Assembly (NCBI RefSeq): GCF_019925205.1
Contig: NC_083564.1
Location: 13,488,134 to 13,552,133, forward strand
DNA length: 64,000 nucleotides
Origin: Metopolophium dirhodum
Lineage: Eukaryota > Arthropoda > Insecta > Hemiptera > Aphididae
Direction of reading: 5' to 3'
Shown here: in pieces, positions 22,453-35,125 of the stretch
Layout: every line of letters starts with the position of its first letter
Numbering within the stretch: position 1 is the stretch's first letter
Position numbers and translations under genes: made by a program
The notes under the pieces: model-generated
Databases searched by the model: none
Told to the model about the DNA's origin: nothing
What the model saw: only the letters and a program-made list of their open reading frames with translations

Positions 22453-22690
22453 CTGAAACGAAACGAAACAATATAAATTATAATATTATATTATTGTTGT
22501 CGCGAAAGCTGCAACGCCGAATCCATCCATGTAATATTATACAAGTCGATGACGCTCGAGTACTCGAAAATACAATAATATAGCCATATAGGTATGTAGA
22601 GACGAAGTGAAGGATAAAATATTATGATGTATTAAAAAGGTTTTAGAGTGCATTACTGCAGTCATGGTGCATCATTATACTGGTACTTAC

Positions 22691-23108
22691 GTTGTGATGC
22701 GAGTGGAACGTGAAATGGCCGCCAGGCCCGGTCAGCAAGTTGCTCTTCACCTCGCATCGTTTCGGCACCACCTCTCTCCTGACGAACTGCACGGTGGCCT
22801 CGAAGTAGTGAAGTCGGAAGTCTTCGGTGGAGTTCATGTTGAACACGTCCCACACCATCGAAGCCTTCGAGCCCAATGTGACGAACGTGTACGGCAACAG
22901 GGACGCGTTGGTCGAACACAGACAGTGTCTTGGCACCAGCATGGTCTTCGGGCCGTTTACCTCGTCCAAAACACTCAGAGACGATCCGATGTCACCCACG
23001 CACTGTAAAGTACCTCGGTCTTTGTTCAAACGGCTATAACAACCCCGATCTCCCGAGCCGATCGTAAGTATTGTCACCTTAGCCACATCGCCGGGCTGTC
23101 CTTCCAGT
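22691..23108 (-). CDS. Exon H: body of CUB-like module 4
   Basis: The acceptor ends GTATTCAG; after the split Arg codon the exon reads LEGQPGDVAKVTILTIGSGD, RGCYSRLNKDRGTLQCVGDI, then MLVPRHCLCSTNASLLPYTF, KASMVWDVFNMNSTEDFRLH, YFEATVQFVR and RCEVKSNLLTGPGGHFTF. This is the longest exon (418 nt, 139 codons). MVWDVFNM followed by FRLHYFEATVQFV looks like a CUB-type 'strand - loop - closing strand' pair, but the domain lacks the textbook YDG signature, so 'CUB-like' is the safe label. Sequons occur at NAS and NST. The donor is a perfect GTAAGT and the exon ends on Asn, forming an N-T-T sequon across the junction with exon I. The three other ORFs here are shadows. Confidence 0.87.
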
Positions 23109-23986
23109 CTGAATACACAACTTTAAAACGACATAGAAAAAAAAAGTTAAAAACAATGACTCACATCGTTACAATATCGATGTGCTCGTATTTGCGTCGA
23201 TAAGATTTTTGTGGTGTAATCAGTTTTTAATCGTTTGAAATCAATTATAGGCAAAGTAATATTTGTGATTTGAAAATGTACAATTTTTTTATACGCAAAA
23301 TATAATGGATCTATTATATTATATAAAATGTAGACAAAAATAAAAGTGAAGACTAACAAGCGTTATTTACTATTCCAGCTTAACCCCGCTTAAAGACAAC
23401 TTACCCGGAATTTTTGAACGTTAATGGAATGCAAAATAAATATTTGCGACTGTAAGTTAAAATACATTAGCATGAATGCAAACAATATGAATATACGATT
23501 ACAGTTGTTCAAACAAGAACAGAGAAAACGTACATTTATTTAAGTGATGTGTTTAAAATAAAATATATTATATTAAATGATTATTTTTCACGTTTGGACA
23601 TTTGTTTTACGGTCGTGAAAACAGTTTAAATATAATACATAATATATCCAATAAATATTCCAAATGTGTGGGTATGCGGGATGATAACAGTGATAAAAAT
23701 ATCTAAAGTTGAAACTCGAACAATAAAACCTCTTGTCGGACGAACCAATAAATTTTCGAGTTTCAGATAGTGTAAACGAGGAAATACTATTCGTATTGTT
23801 TGGACTTGGACGATATAAGACTAACAATGATATATTTTAGATATTGTTCATGCGTAGGGTGGTATTATTGAATACAATTGCGCACCTAAGTATATTATAT
23901 ACATCTATTCGTATATGGTATAGCCGGTCTACCCGTCACATATATAATTTATAGTACGTGAATGTAATATTAAGCATTAAGTTTAC

Positions 23987-24172
23987 CTTAAATTTTTATT
24001 GCCTCCTCTTCCGTAAAAGAATACGTTTTTCGGTGAACGGATGGCTATTGTACTAGAAGGCGAGTGCGTGGGCCTTCGGAAAATCCTGGAGCACATACTT
24101 CCGGTTTCGGGCCACGAGCTTCCGTCCTGGTGCAGGTCGACGAATTCGTACAGAGCTTTAAACGATACCGGT
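23987..24172 (-). CDS. Exon G: end of CUB-like module 3 and start of module 4
   Basis: The acceptor ends TTTTCTACAG; the split codon AG|A gives Arg490, followed by PVSFKALYEFVDLHQDGSSW, PETGSMCSRIFRRPTHSPSS, TIAIRSPKNVFFYGRGG and NKNL. FKALYEFVD resembles the final strand of a CUB module, and CSRIF repeats the words that open module 2 (TYCSRIFSNC in exon C), pointing to internal duplication of CUB units. The donor GTAAAC follows AG. 186 nt, phases 2 and 2. Like exon F it has no standalone ORF of notable length; I found it by following phase from exon F to exon H. The plus-strand ORF overlapping it is a shadow. Confidence 0.82.
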
Positions 24173-24427
24173 CTGTAGAAAATAATGATGGCGTCAAAAC
24201 GGTCGTTAGCCCCTTCTACCCCCTACTGTACAACACTATAACCACTGCTACTACCACCACCACCACCACTACCAACCGGACCGTACGTAGACATTTTACT
24301 ACAAAAGCAAATGGTATAAGACACTCATCAATCCATCGATAAAAACGTAGCGTGTTCACTTTATATATTTATATACGCGTGTTTATTATAATATGTGTTT
24401 ATCGTATAAAAGATAAATACGTCCTAC

Positions 24428-24631
24428 CTGAGAGCCGTGGCGTGTTGTATGTTCAACTGGACGGTGAGCGACCGGGACGTGGACAGGAAACTCTCGGATA
24501 GCGTGCACGGACGCTGTTGCCGGGTCAACAGGAAATGATCGCAAGACCTCGGCGTTTGGCCGGGACAGTAGTTGGCCAACAGCGTGCTGTTGTTGTGCTG
24601 GTACTCGGACGACGAGGCGTTTCTCGAATCA
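24428..24631 (-). CDS. Exon F: linker and closing strand region of CUB-like module 3
   Basis: The acceptor ends AATCGTTCAG. One base completes Cys422, then DSRNASSSEYQHNNSTLLAN, YCPGQTPRSCDHFLLTRQQR, PCTLSESFLS and SLTVQLNIQHATAL. The segment has four further cysteines and two sequons (NAS, NST), and its last strand (LTVQLNI) reads like a CUB beta-strand that continues into exon G. The donor GTAGGA leaves AG of an Arg codon. 204 nt. It is separated from exon E by only 224 bp and from exon G by 255 bp, the compact part of the gene. It has no usable ATG and so is invisible to a simple ORF search. The exon has no independent family match that I can recognise; its reality rests on phase agreement, splice sites and continuity of the cysteine-rich reading frame. 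Confidence 0.82.
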
Positions 24632-24855
24632 CTGAACGATTATACATAATACGGTATTATTAAAGAATAGGCAATCGTACATCACGTCACAAACACTCGT
24701 TGATAACATAATATCACAATAGAGATTAAGGGCAAGCGTCATATGATTACATTATTGTGTACGTACACGACTGCACGCAGGTCATAAACGGGTACTTGAA
24801 TAATATGAAAGAATAAATAATATGACACAAAAATATACCAAACAGTTCAACTCAC

Positions 24856-25172
24856 CAGAACGGATGGCAGGAAGAGTTTCCGTCCCACACCATCAGGTTG
24901 GTCGTGCAGTCCCGGGTCTGAGGGCCCGTCACGTAGAACTTGAGTACGGATACCCATACCTTGTACCTGGGACCGGATCCGGGTTCACGATCCACCGGAT
25001 ATCCGGCAGCCGCGACACCGGCTGGGGTGGCTTGCAGATGATACCAGCACGTCGTGTTCTCCGGCAAAGAGTGGTAAGGTGCGTGCAACCAACCACGGCC
25101 AGTGTTCCGTATCCAGAATTCACACCGTTTGTTCTTGGTATACTTGATCGATTCGATATCCACAAAGTGTAC
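24856..25172 (-). CDS. Exon E: most of CUB-like module 3
   Basis: Acceptor TTGGTTATTTAG, then VHFVDIESIKYTKNKRCEFW followed by IRNTGRGWLHAPYHSLPENT and TCWYHLQ. 'G.L..P.HSLPENTTCWYH' is a diverged version of the CUB opening (SPNYP....C.Y). Further along come YKVWVSVLKFYVTG and CTTNLMVWDGNSSC, the latter matching the C...L.V.DG signature. The donor GTGAGTT follows 'TTC TG', so the last two bases join a T in exon F to make Cys422; reading straight through gives Trp and a stop, which supports the splice. Length is 317 nt. Sequons occur at NTT and NSS. Opposite-strand and shifted ORFs across this exon are shadows. Confidence 0.9.
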
Positions 25173-26488
25173 CTAAATAACCAAAAGCATTGCGTATATT
25201 AAACACCAAAGTCTCAAACACGAAATAAAATTACACTATTTTTTTTTTCCAAATTTTGGTTTATTTTTACATTTTTTAATTAATGTTTAATTAATGATAA
25301 AAGTAATAGTATATGCTAATTCATTTGTTTGATCTCTTTATAAAATAATACTGTGTTTTAAATACCTACGCCATACAACATTTGAAAAGCATTTTTTATG
25401 AGGATTTAGAGCACGTTAAATTATTTATTTTCCTTAGTACTTAAAATGTCTTAATTTTGTAAGTACTTGTTTAATTACTGTTACTCTATATTTCTATTCA
25501 CTTTATTACTACATTAAAATATGTAATTATTTTGGATTGAACGCTGTTTGGTAGAAATAATTTATAAATTAATGTTTGACTATACGTTTGTACATTATAT
25601 TATACCTATTCTAGATTTTGTATTTTATTAGATATTCCATTTTGATGTAATTGAAATACGAATGCATCGTATTGTTCCATTGATTAACATTTCATTGTTT
25701 ACTAGATACATAATATAATAATTAATAACCAATAACGATAATGTTTCATATTATATTGAAATGTTCCAATAGGTACCTCTATTGTAAAATTAATTAACTT
25801 TATTGTTTGAAACCTATTGTTGGTTATCTCAGTTTTATATTCAAGCGATACCTATCATACATTTATTTTCAAGTGGTTTAATTCTTTTACGGATAAGTTA
25901 TACAAACCATAATGGATGATCTAGTTACATCTAAACTGTACACATAGATGTATGACATATTTTTCTGTTTTTATAAAAACGATTCTCAGATAGTTTGCAC
26001 TAAATACACCAACGCAATAGAACACACAACTTTTATACAACTTTTATTCGAAAAAAAAATGTTTCAAATTCTACTTTTTATCTGCAGTCTCGCAAATAAT
26101 TCATTAAATGTATCAATATTTTCCTTTAGCCTTTACTCATGATTGTTATGCATTTTGAGCGGAGGTATACATTTTATAATGATGTGTATTGTAAATATTT
26201 TTTTCCACTTATTTGGTACTCTCCTAATTTTTAGGATGCGAAAGTCTATGTAGCGCAATCTAAAGATTAAAAAATTAACAAAAATGGAACTTTGAGAAAG
26301 TTGAATAACTAAAACTTCAAAAAAAAATTCATGAAATTTATGATATACATTTAATTAATTCTTAAAATGAACTTTCATTACTTTTTAATTTGTATTATAT
26401 TATATCAGAAAATATTATTAGAGCGTCTTTAAAATATATTAATCAATTATACTTAATAATTTACTGTTTTATCATTTAACGTAGTATA

Positions 26489-26519
<31 letters not shown>

Positions 26520-29500
26520 CTGTTTGAACCGACAGCAGAGGAGGATCTGTGTGAACACTACTACTCCTAACGTAGTATACCTAATATAATATATTTATAT
26601 AATTTACATATATTATATTTCAACTTCAATAGAAGATTAATATCATTTTCAAAGGGTTATGGTATTTTTGGGCTCTATAACAATACGCAGGATTTGAAAA
26701 TTTTGCCATGTCCGTATGTATATAATATTAAGTAGTATAATAATATTGTGAGCAGTAAATTTAGTTTTAGATAAAAATATTTCTATATTTTTAAACAAAA
26801 TTAATTAAATAGTTAGTTTAAAAAAAACATTATTTAATTATCAGATTAAAATATACCTATAGGTTGTTTTCTAGAACCAACATGGTTTATTTAAGTCGTG
26901 ATAAGTTGTATAAATTACTTAGCGGTGGAGTACCTGAAACGACCACAACTCTTTGTTATTAAAAACTCAAACATTTACTCTGAATGGACGCAATTACGTT
27001 ATAATTTTTTTTTTTAATTTCAACATTAATCACGCCGCACAAGCAATCTGCGAGGAATGTATTGTTTCAATTTTGTAATAGTTTTTTTTTCGGCGAGATA
27101 AATTTCACAGTCTCGTTTTAAACTTTACATTCACCTTTTTGATAGGTATACGTACATTTCGGAAGACGACAACCGTATTTACATAATGTAGAGTCCTGTC
27201 TTGGTTTACTTAGATCCACATCATTTACTATTCAAGCGTGAACTGCGCTTGAAAGGTTTGTTTGTATTCTTCTTTTTTTTTTTTGAAAAGTATTTTCATA
27301 ATATGCCTATACGGTCTAACGGGAAGAACCCTATCTCGAAAAGCATGATAAAACATTTCGTGTTGTAAATGTTATCGCTTGGTCAAACATCTATTGAAAT
27401 ATCCTTAATTTGAATACACACTACAATATGTAAATATACAAGTATATGTACACCGACAGCGTATAGGATGTCTACCGATGAGTGGAAATTGATTTTTGTA
27501 ATAAGTTGGCTTTTCCGTTTGTATAAATATTTTAATGGAAAAGTTATCATGTGTTTTCATAAGTTCTTCGTGTTTTATTTTTTTTTTTAAATAAACTATT
27601 GGTACTGGCTTATAATAGTGGTTTTAAAATAAACCCGATTTATTGATGATCAAATTCAACACGGTTCTTACTTAAATTACTATGTTACTTTTCATCAAAT
27701 AAAAACTATAGTTGCCAATTACTTCAATCTTAATTAGGTGCCAAAAGTTGAATTTAGTCGTCATATCCATTACGTATACCAAACAAAAATATTTTGCCCT
27801 TCCGTTATAGGTTAGGTTATGTTACCTCCTACACGGTTCCTCCCACTATACTTACCTACTCGTTTATAATGTATTTTCACATAATATGTAACAAACCACA
27901 CTTAAAAAATATTAAAAATATTAAAATACTGGGAATACGAATACGACACTGACGGTGTATGGTGTGTGTACCTGAATAGTCTAACTGAAACGCCGTGTGA
28001 CAATAATACAATATGCATATTATTATTGAAATAACTTGACGTATAATAATAACAAATATTATTATGCGAGTTTATTATTACTCTCTAAAGCAGCATATAT
28101 ACAATGTTGAGTAATTAAATGAAATGTTGTCGGAAAAATGTATTATATTATTATATTTATATAAAGTTAAGATTTAGGCCACAATATGGCCAATGAATGC
28201 TACATACACAATGTATTATTACTAATTATTTAAATTTACAAAACCATTATGGTTTAAGAAATACCTGAAAAATAGTCTCCATGGTGGTAAAAAAAAAAAG
28301 AAAGAGCCGGGTCGAAAGTATGCACTACAGTTAAATATAAAACTTAATATTAATTATAATTATGACATTTTAGAAGAATTGTGCGTTTCAAAAATAAATA
28401 CTTCCCAACAGTTCCAGTAATATTTTATTATTATAAAATATTATCAATATAATAATATGTATGTACACTGTAAAAATAAATATATACATATTTGTGTACT
28501 TTTGTTATAAACTAGGTATAATGTATGCATTGTAATGTGATGAAAATCGATTTTTAAACGAATTCACAACAGAAGCAGACCACCCTTGCCACCCTCCACG
28601 TCTTGGTCAATGTGAATGTAAAATCGTTTTGACACAATTATACTGCACGTCATTATACAGTTGTACACTTTTCTCGTGGTGCTCGTTATAGTCATCGGCG
28701 CTACTACACGAACCTTCAACAAATTTAAAATAAAAGGGGTGAAATATCACTGGAGTCAATTATCCCGGTTTCGCCGATTTTGATATATTTCACGCCAAAC
28801 CGTAAACGCGTATTTATTTCGATTTTATGAGGCCACTCAGACTACGGCGCGTCGTTTGAAATCGATTTTTCTATGCACGGTGAACAGAAATTTAATCTTT
28901 AAAAGGAAAACGTATGATAAAAACTCGTAACAATAATATCCTATCAGATAAAACAGAATAAAAGTCGTTTAAATGGTTTTCGATGCGCAAGAATAGTATC
29001 AATAATCGTGTAATCAAGCCTATATTTAATCATTATTAAACTATTAGAAAATTTGCCACAAGCCGCTTGACTGGCCTCGCAGTTGTGTAGATAACGATAA
29101 AAATAATAATTATGAGTTCTGTTTACTTTGAAGTTTGAACTTAAACTTAGACTAAAGTGATTTTATAATTACATTATTGTTCAGGAATTTTAATACATAT
29201 CATACGTGTAACTTCTTGAGTAGAAAGTGTGTTTCCACTTAAACTTATAAATCCAATACTTCCTAAGTACACATACCGTTTACATTTATTAACAAAATAA
29301 TATTTATCACATTTTTCGTTACTATTATCATTATTATTATTTTTTTTTACAAAATACGTATTTTAAGCGTAATATTGATCAACATTTTTACTCAATTATT
29401 ATTTTGAAAATTGAATATTTGAAATAATATATCAGCCAGTCTAGACCATCACTTATACCTAAAATATTTTTTGTAAGATATTCCATGTACTTACTTCGTA

Positions 29501-30154
29501 TGAAACTTATAAATTCGCTTGATAAGTAATAAGTTATGAAACGTAAAATATATTATAACGATGTATGCGAATATAGGATTTATATATTTTGTATTCTATT
29601 GTTTAAAAAGTTTAGATGAAACTCATAAGAATTCAATCAGATATAAACAAGTCAATTGTATCAACTTTGCCGCATTTATAGCGTCATATATTATTATATT
29701 ATTAACTATTATACCTATTATGACAAAATTCATTGTTGTGAATTTAAATGCAATGTTGGCATGAATAGGGTAAAATCGGCTCGAATATTTAAAATAAATA
29801 AGTTCCAAACTGTCAAACGACAATTGGTATACAAAGAGGCCTTTTGGTTTAATGTTTATATTAGGTATAGTCAACAATGACCGTAATTATATTGTGATTA
29901 TATTGTAGGCATGTGAACAATATTTATAGCAAAAATAATTATACAATAAATAATGTAGGTAGTCGAGCGAGTAATCGTAATGCAAGTGTGTGTATATCTT
30001 GATAATAAAAAATATAGATGAAACCACCACTATGTGTAATATATTAATACGTTATATTATTATTATTATTATTATTATTATTGTACTCATAGCGGACTAC
30101 ATAATGTTCGTCAGAAATTACCGTTGATATAAAGTCATTGAAATGTGTACTCAC
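25173..30154 (-). other. Intron between exons D and E (4982 bp)
   Basis: AT-rich. Contains the short retroinsertion at 26477-26582. The stretch 28560-28870 is somewhat GC-richer but has no supported coding frame. Small ORFs at 25948 and 29561-29880 are composition-driven. Confidence 0.8.
26477..26582 (-). mobile_element. Very short poly-A retroinsertion with perfect 15-bp target-site duplication
   Basis: TAACGTAGTATACCT occurs at 26477-26491 and again at 26568-26582. Between them on the minus strand lies TAGGAGTAGTAGTGTTCACA, CAGATCCTCCTCTGCTGTCG, GTTCAAACAG and a run of about 28 A (plus-strand T 26491-26519). This is a textbook LINE-mediated insertion, with a body of only about 48 nt. GGTTCAAAC resembles a tRNA T-arm/box B, so a truncated tRNA-derived SINE is the best guess. 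The uninterrupted tail and perfect duplication indicate a recent event. Confidence 0.9.
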
Positions 30155-30370
30155 TTGTACTTGAAGTTGAAATCCGTGAAGTGGACCGAACGGATACATC
30201 AGAGTGCCATATGGTGATGTAGAAAACTGAACTAACAGTTCAGGTCCACTAGACGTAGTCACGGGCACAGTTTCACCGGATCCGCAGAATCTCAACAAAA
30301 TCGGATCTCTAGTTGTGTATCCATCATAAACGGTCACAAAATCTGGTACGTTGTCGCACTTGCTCCAGTC
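30155..30370 (-). CDS. Exon D: second half of CUB module 2
   Basis: Acceptor TATATACAG, then DWSKCDNVPDFVTVYDGYTT, a near-consensus CUB segment (C....D.V.VYDG), followed by RDPILLRFCG, a Ser/Thr-rich loop, GPELLVQFSTSPYG and the closing strand HGFQLQVQ. Asp254 and Asp260 lie where calcium-binding CUB domains (cubilin, C1r/C1s type) place acidic ligands; calcium binding itself is inference. Donor is GTGAGT. The exon is 216 nt, 72 whole codons, phase 0 at both ends, so it could be skipped without frameshift, though that would destroy module 2. A (ATT)n microsatellite lies about 75 bp into the downstream intron. Confidence 0.92.
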
Positions 30371-31521
30371 CTGTATATAATTTTTTCTCTTTAATTAGAA
30401 AAAACATAAGCAAAATCGAAATACCTATATTTTGTTTGCGTAATAAATGATATTAAACATTTTAAGATATAGCTGGTATTTCAAATGAATTTTATAAACC
30501 CAAAGTATTAGATCATCAACAACTATTGATCATTACTCATCAGATAAAAAGTTCTGAAATACAATGCAGTAAGGTTCACTATAATTAACTTCCGGTTCTA
30601 TTATTTTGTTTCAATATTCCTTTTTTGAGGAATTTGCTAAAAGAACACTATATATCACACGAAGCGCACAAAGTTTAATTTTTCAACAGTTTAGCATAAA
30701 ATTATTTATACGGAGTAATTTATTATTAAAAGGGTTTCATCGGGAAACAGCCTTATATAGGTTCATTAATTGCTATAACAATATTTAGCTGAAAACTGTT
30801 TTGTACCTCGAGTTAATTAACTCAAAATGGATTTAGCGTGAAAATAACAAGGTCAGAAAGTGTAGTATAGTTGGTGAAATTGAACACTTTTGTTTGAATT
30901 TAAATATAAATCATTAAAGTTAAAACCTAATTTTATTTTTCAAAACGTTGTCGTATAAATGGAAGACCTACTTATACGTAATATTATATTCCACACAATT
31001 TAAAAAATGTATTTTTTCCTTTATTGAATTACGTAGATTTAAATATATAAATGGTGATTGTATAATATAGGATATTATAACGAATACTCTAAACATATCT
31101 AGTAATTTAGAATAATATATTATGAGTTATGACGTTATATCGTACTATGTAGGGATACGAAATTTAATATCTAAGTGACTGATTTTTGTACGACAAAAAC
31201 TTCACGGTAAAACGTCCCAATTTGGGACTCCCAAACCAAAAAAAAATGTATTCGAGTGTAGCAGAATTGAATAAGTACGATACCGGTCGATTCATATCCG
31301 AAGATATTAATGGGTCGTTTGCATATTAAAAACTATTTCGTTTGTTTCGATGAGCGTCAACAACAAAATAATGGATTGTTTCTTGTCAGTGATCGTCGTG
31401 ATCATAATATTATCATGACAATATAACATTATTTACGTAAGTAATAATATATAAGTTCTGGAGACCCGATGAAACCCAATGACACACAAATACGGTTAGG
31501 TCATGGCCCTGCAGCGATGAC

Positions 31522-31820
31522 CTGCACGGCTATCCTCCATACCTTCCGTTCGACGGGCTTCGGGTCAGCTCCTTCGGGATTCGTCCGATCCGTTTTGATC
31601 GACACCAGACGGCTGTACGGCTGCGTGATGGATATTAGCGCCTGTTGGCCGTACGGTATCGCGTGTTGCCGGATCGCGTAGTAGCAAGTCAAGTTCCGTG
31701 GATACAGCCCAGGGTAGTTGGGTGACTGCAGCACACACCTCTTCTTGTCGCAGTTGCTGAATATCCGTGAGCAGTAAGTGCCCTCCATCAGGTCGCCCAT
31801 GTGAAACGATTCGTTTACTT
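31522..31820 (-). CDS. Exon C: first half of CUB module 2
   Basis: The acceptor ends TTTGTGCCGCAG. After the split Lys codon the exon reads VNESFHMGDLMEGTYCSRIF and then CDKKRCVLQSPNYPGLYPRN followed by LTCYYAIR. 'SPNYPGLYPRN..C.Y.I' is the diagnostic opening of a CUB domain (compare consensus SPxYPxxYPxNxxCxWxI), so this is the strongest domain call in the gene. Sequons occur at NES and NLT. The 3' end is uncertain. A phase-0 donor after GCC GTG CAG (GTC ATC, non-consensus) keeps the strand RIAVQ before exon D, while the better-looking donor GTATGG at 31541-31542 would end the exon at 31543 and remove seven residues. Both keep frame. I prefer the longer form because IAVQ aligns with the strand preceding the next cysteine of the module. 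Confidence 0.88.
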
Positions 31821-34800
31821 CTGCGGCACAAAGGTCCGAGCGTAAAGCGTGAGAAAAAAACATGTAATAAAACATGTCGAATATAGGGAAATACGACGAT
31901 ATAAATTATTCAAGCCTCTGGCTGAGCGAGGGCATCGGAGGCTGCAAATTCATGATTTCTAAAAAGGCCGGTCAACAAAAGTTGTTTATTTTTTCGCAAA
32001 CCTACCCCTAATATTCAACCCTGTGATATTATTTCAGCCGACGGTTTGTGTTTGGTTTATGCGACGTATGAAAACAGTGACCGGCCATCACTTACGTAAA
32101 TTCTACACTGTACGCGCAGTCCAATTACTCATAAGTGTCATCCAATATTTCACACCAGTCTGAATCGACTCGTCAAGTGGTAAAAGATAAGTGATAGGTA
32201 TATATAAATTATGATAAAAATGTATAGTTTAGAAATAAAGTTACCGCTGAATAACGAGTTGCTCTTATATTGTATTATTTAATTACTATATGGTCCGCTG
32301 AAGTATATAATATTATAATGTATATTTGCGAGTCTCCGAACTCGACCAAGACGATGACGACGGTCATTTGTGCGAACTCCCGTTGTACATAAAATCTTTG
32401 TTGTATTGTTTTATGGCCGTTTCGGGGTCGTTTGTCATTCCGTCTTGAAAAGCGCAAAACGGACGGGTAGTGCAGCAGATTTATGTGCCAAACACAATAT
32501 AACAGACAATCGTAGTCGTCTTAATTTAATATAAATGTTTTAACAATGGATAATGGGAGTGATTACTTCTTTCTGAAATATGGTATAATAAGCGATGCCG
32601 TATACACTGTACATGTTTTAAAAATAATAAGACAATTAAACAAATTATCACAGAATTGGCGTGGTAAGTCATAGAATATAATTAAAAATATATTATGTAT
32701 TACTAAAAATGTCAATTTTTTTTAGACATTTACTTTTTATTGATTAAAATTATTTTAATTTATTCGTGTTGCAATAATATTCATACATATTGTGTTATAT
32801 AATCCATTATCTATACTTATATTCAAACTGGACCAACAGTCACTATTTAATTTAACTAACTATAATTTCAAATTTCTTATTTAAATTTTAAAGGACATCA
32901 CAATACTACATTTTTTTTTCCTTTTTAATTTATTGGTGTATTATGGTAGTCAAAAATCTCAAATTAAAAAACAATATTTCGACGAGATATAAACGAGTTG
33001 ATGAATAACCCACATGACGTCATGAGCCGACGAGTGAGCAGCTGTCCATGTTTTACGTGTAAAAGTAATTTGATTTATACAATGATTTTAATAACATACG
33101 ATAGTATTTCAGAATTTTTTTCATAATTCTAAGTATATTTTTTGTGTTTATCAATCTAACTCTAATTTTGTTATATATTGCTGTGCACAAATACATCAGA
33201 TATAGAACTAAATTTAGTAAAAACTTATTTTAACATGGTACTATCAATACAAAATGTATGCCCAGTATTTGGCTACAATATGGAAAAAAAGGTGCCATTA
33301 TGGTTACACTGGAGGAGGTGCTTGGAACAACTTTGAGAAAAAAAGATCGGAAAATATTAAAGTGCCCTGCCAGAAAACGGAACATAAAATTTCTGTTCTT
33401 TTATATATGAGTATGTAAATAACAACTATATGAGGAACGTACATTTTTATAAAATACTTGCGAATAGTCCATTAAAAAAAGTCAATAAACAAAGTTAACA
33501 GATTTAACGTAAACAATTAAGACACCAATGACCTATAGTAGTTCAGGCGAATTTATAAAATAAAAAGTTTAAGTTTTAAGTTTCTATCAATATAGGTATA
33601 TAGGTCATTGATTTAAATTTAAATTCATTCGATTTCATAATATAAATTTATTTTTCCCGCGATTACGATGTGTGCATTTTATTTTAGCTGAAGCAATAAT
33701 GACCATTTGGTCTACCAATATTTTGTTGAAAATCACAGTCAATATTTATAACTATTATTATTATTTGTATGTAAAACACCCTTACAATATAAAAAATAAA
33801 TAAATTCTAATAATCTATTCAAATTTCAACCGCGATATCAATATTAATTATGCTCAAACTAATATCAAATAACATTCAACATATTTAAGCAAAATATGCT
33901 TGTGCAAAAAACCCCTCCTGTATCAAGCGTTAAGCCATTATCGCAGGCTACTGACGAAAAAGTAAACACCCAAACTATCTGGTACACGGGGGATCGGGAA
34001 AGGTGGGATTTAGTGGTACCTATATATACAATAATATATTATACGCTATGAATAAAACCCCATGGCTTTATATTATACACTTTCCGTACGGATATATTCA
34101 TATTTTTGTTCGGTCTAAAGCAGATAAGCAGCATGTGTACCAAAAAAAATCCACACTGCCTTAAATTTAAATACGACGTATCCCATCGAAAAAAAAAAGG
34201 TGGTTAATTTTAATCGACTTATCCGCGTAACATGTGACGCAACCAATGTCCGTCGTATTATGATGTACGTCATTGTACATAGGTATACAGTAATAGCTCG
34301 TAACTAATTTAAATACGATAAATTAACAGACCGCAATTTGACCAAGATTATAATTTTAATTAAAATAGTGATTCGTATTCATTTAATAAAAAAAATTCTC
34401 TTCGAGTCCACTCGATCAATTACACCGTTTGTAAAATTATGCGAAAACATTCAGATTGTGAAATGAGTGCAATATTGTGCACAACATATGAATATTTTTG
34501 TTAAACAATACCAAAACATATAATATTGTTATTGTAAAACAAATATATAAGGTGTAAAATGTAAATAATGTTCACTACATATTATATTTATTTTTCTGCT
34601 TTAAAATAAATATTTAGGTACCTCTATATAACTAATTAATGTAAACGAGCAAATTATTGAGGGTAATATTCTTGTTAAACACTATAATACTTATACATTA
34701 GTTGTCATTCCGTAATTTCTCAAGTAAATTAATCGTATACATCACCAAGTTTCCGTTAAACGGGTGGAAGGTACAGTTTGCATTCGCAGACACAGATTTC

Positions 34801-35125
34801 TTACAAATTGTTTGATCTAGTTAATGTATGCACTATGCACTAATGGCATATTGTTCAAATAGTCCAAAGTTCAATTTGACAGTTGAACAAGCAGTACACT
34901 GTACAAGTACTTGAAGTACTCACCTACTGTACGGTTACAAGTATAAATGTATAATACTGCCAAAATGTTTAAAATATTCCGACTTATTACAGTAAAATAA
35001 ATTTTAAAAAAAACCGGGAAACCCGCTGTTTTGTATAGTATAATATATACTATATAAGTATCAAGTGTACCTCGTTTTTCATGTATCTGTTTAATTTAAT
35101 TTCAATTTATAGTAAATCATTGCAT

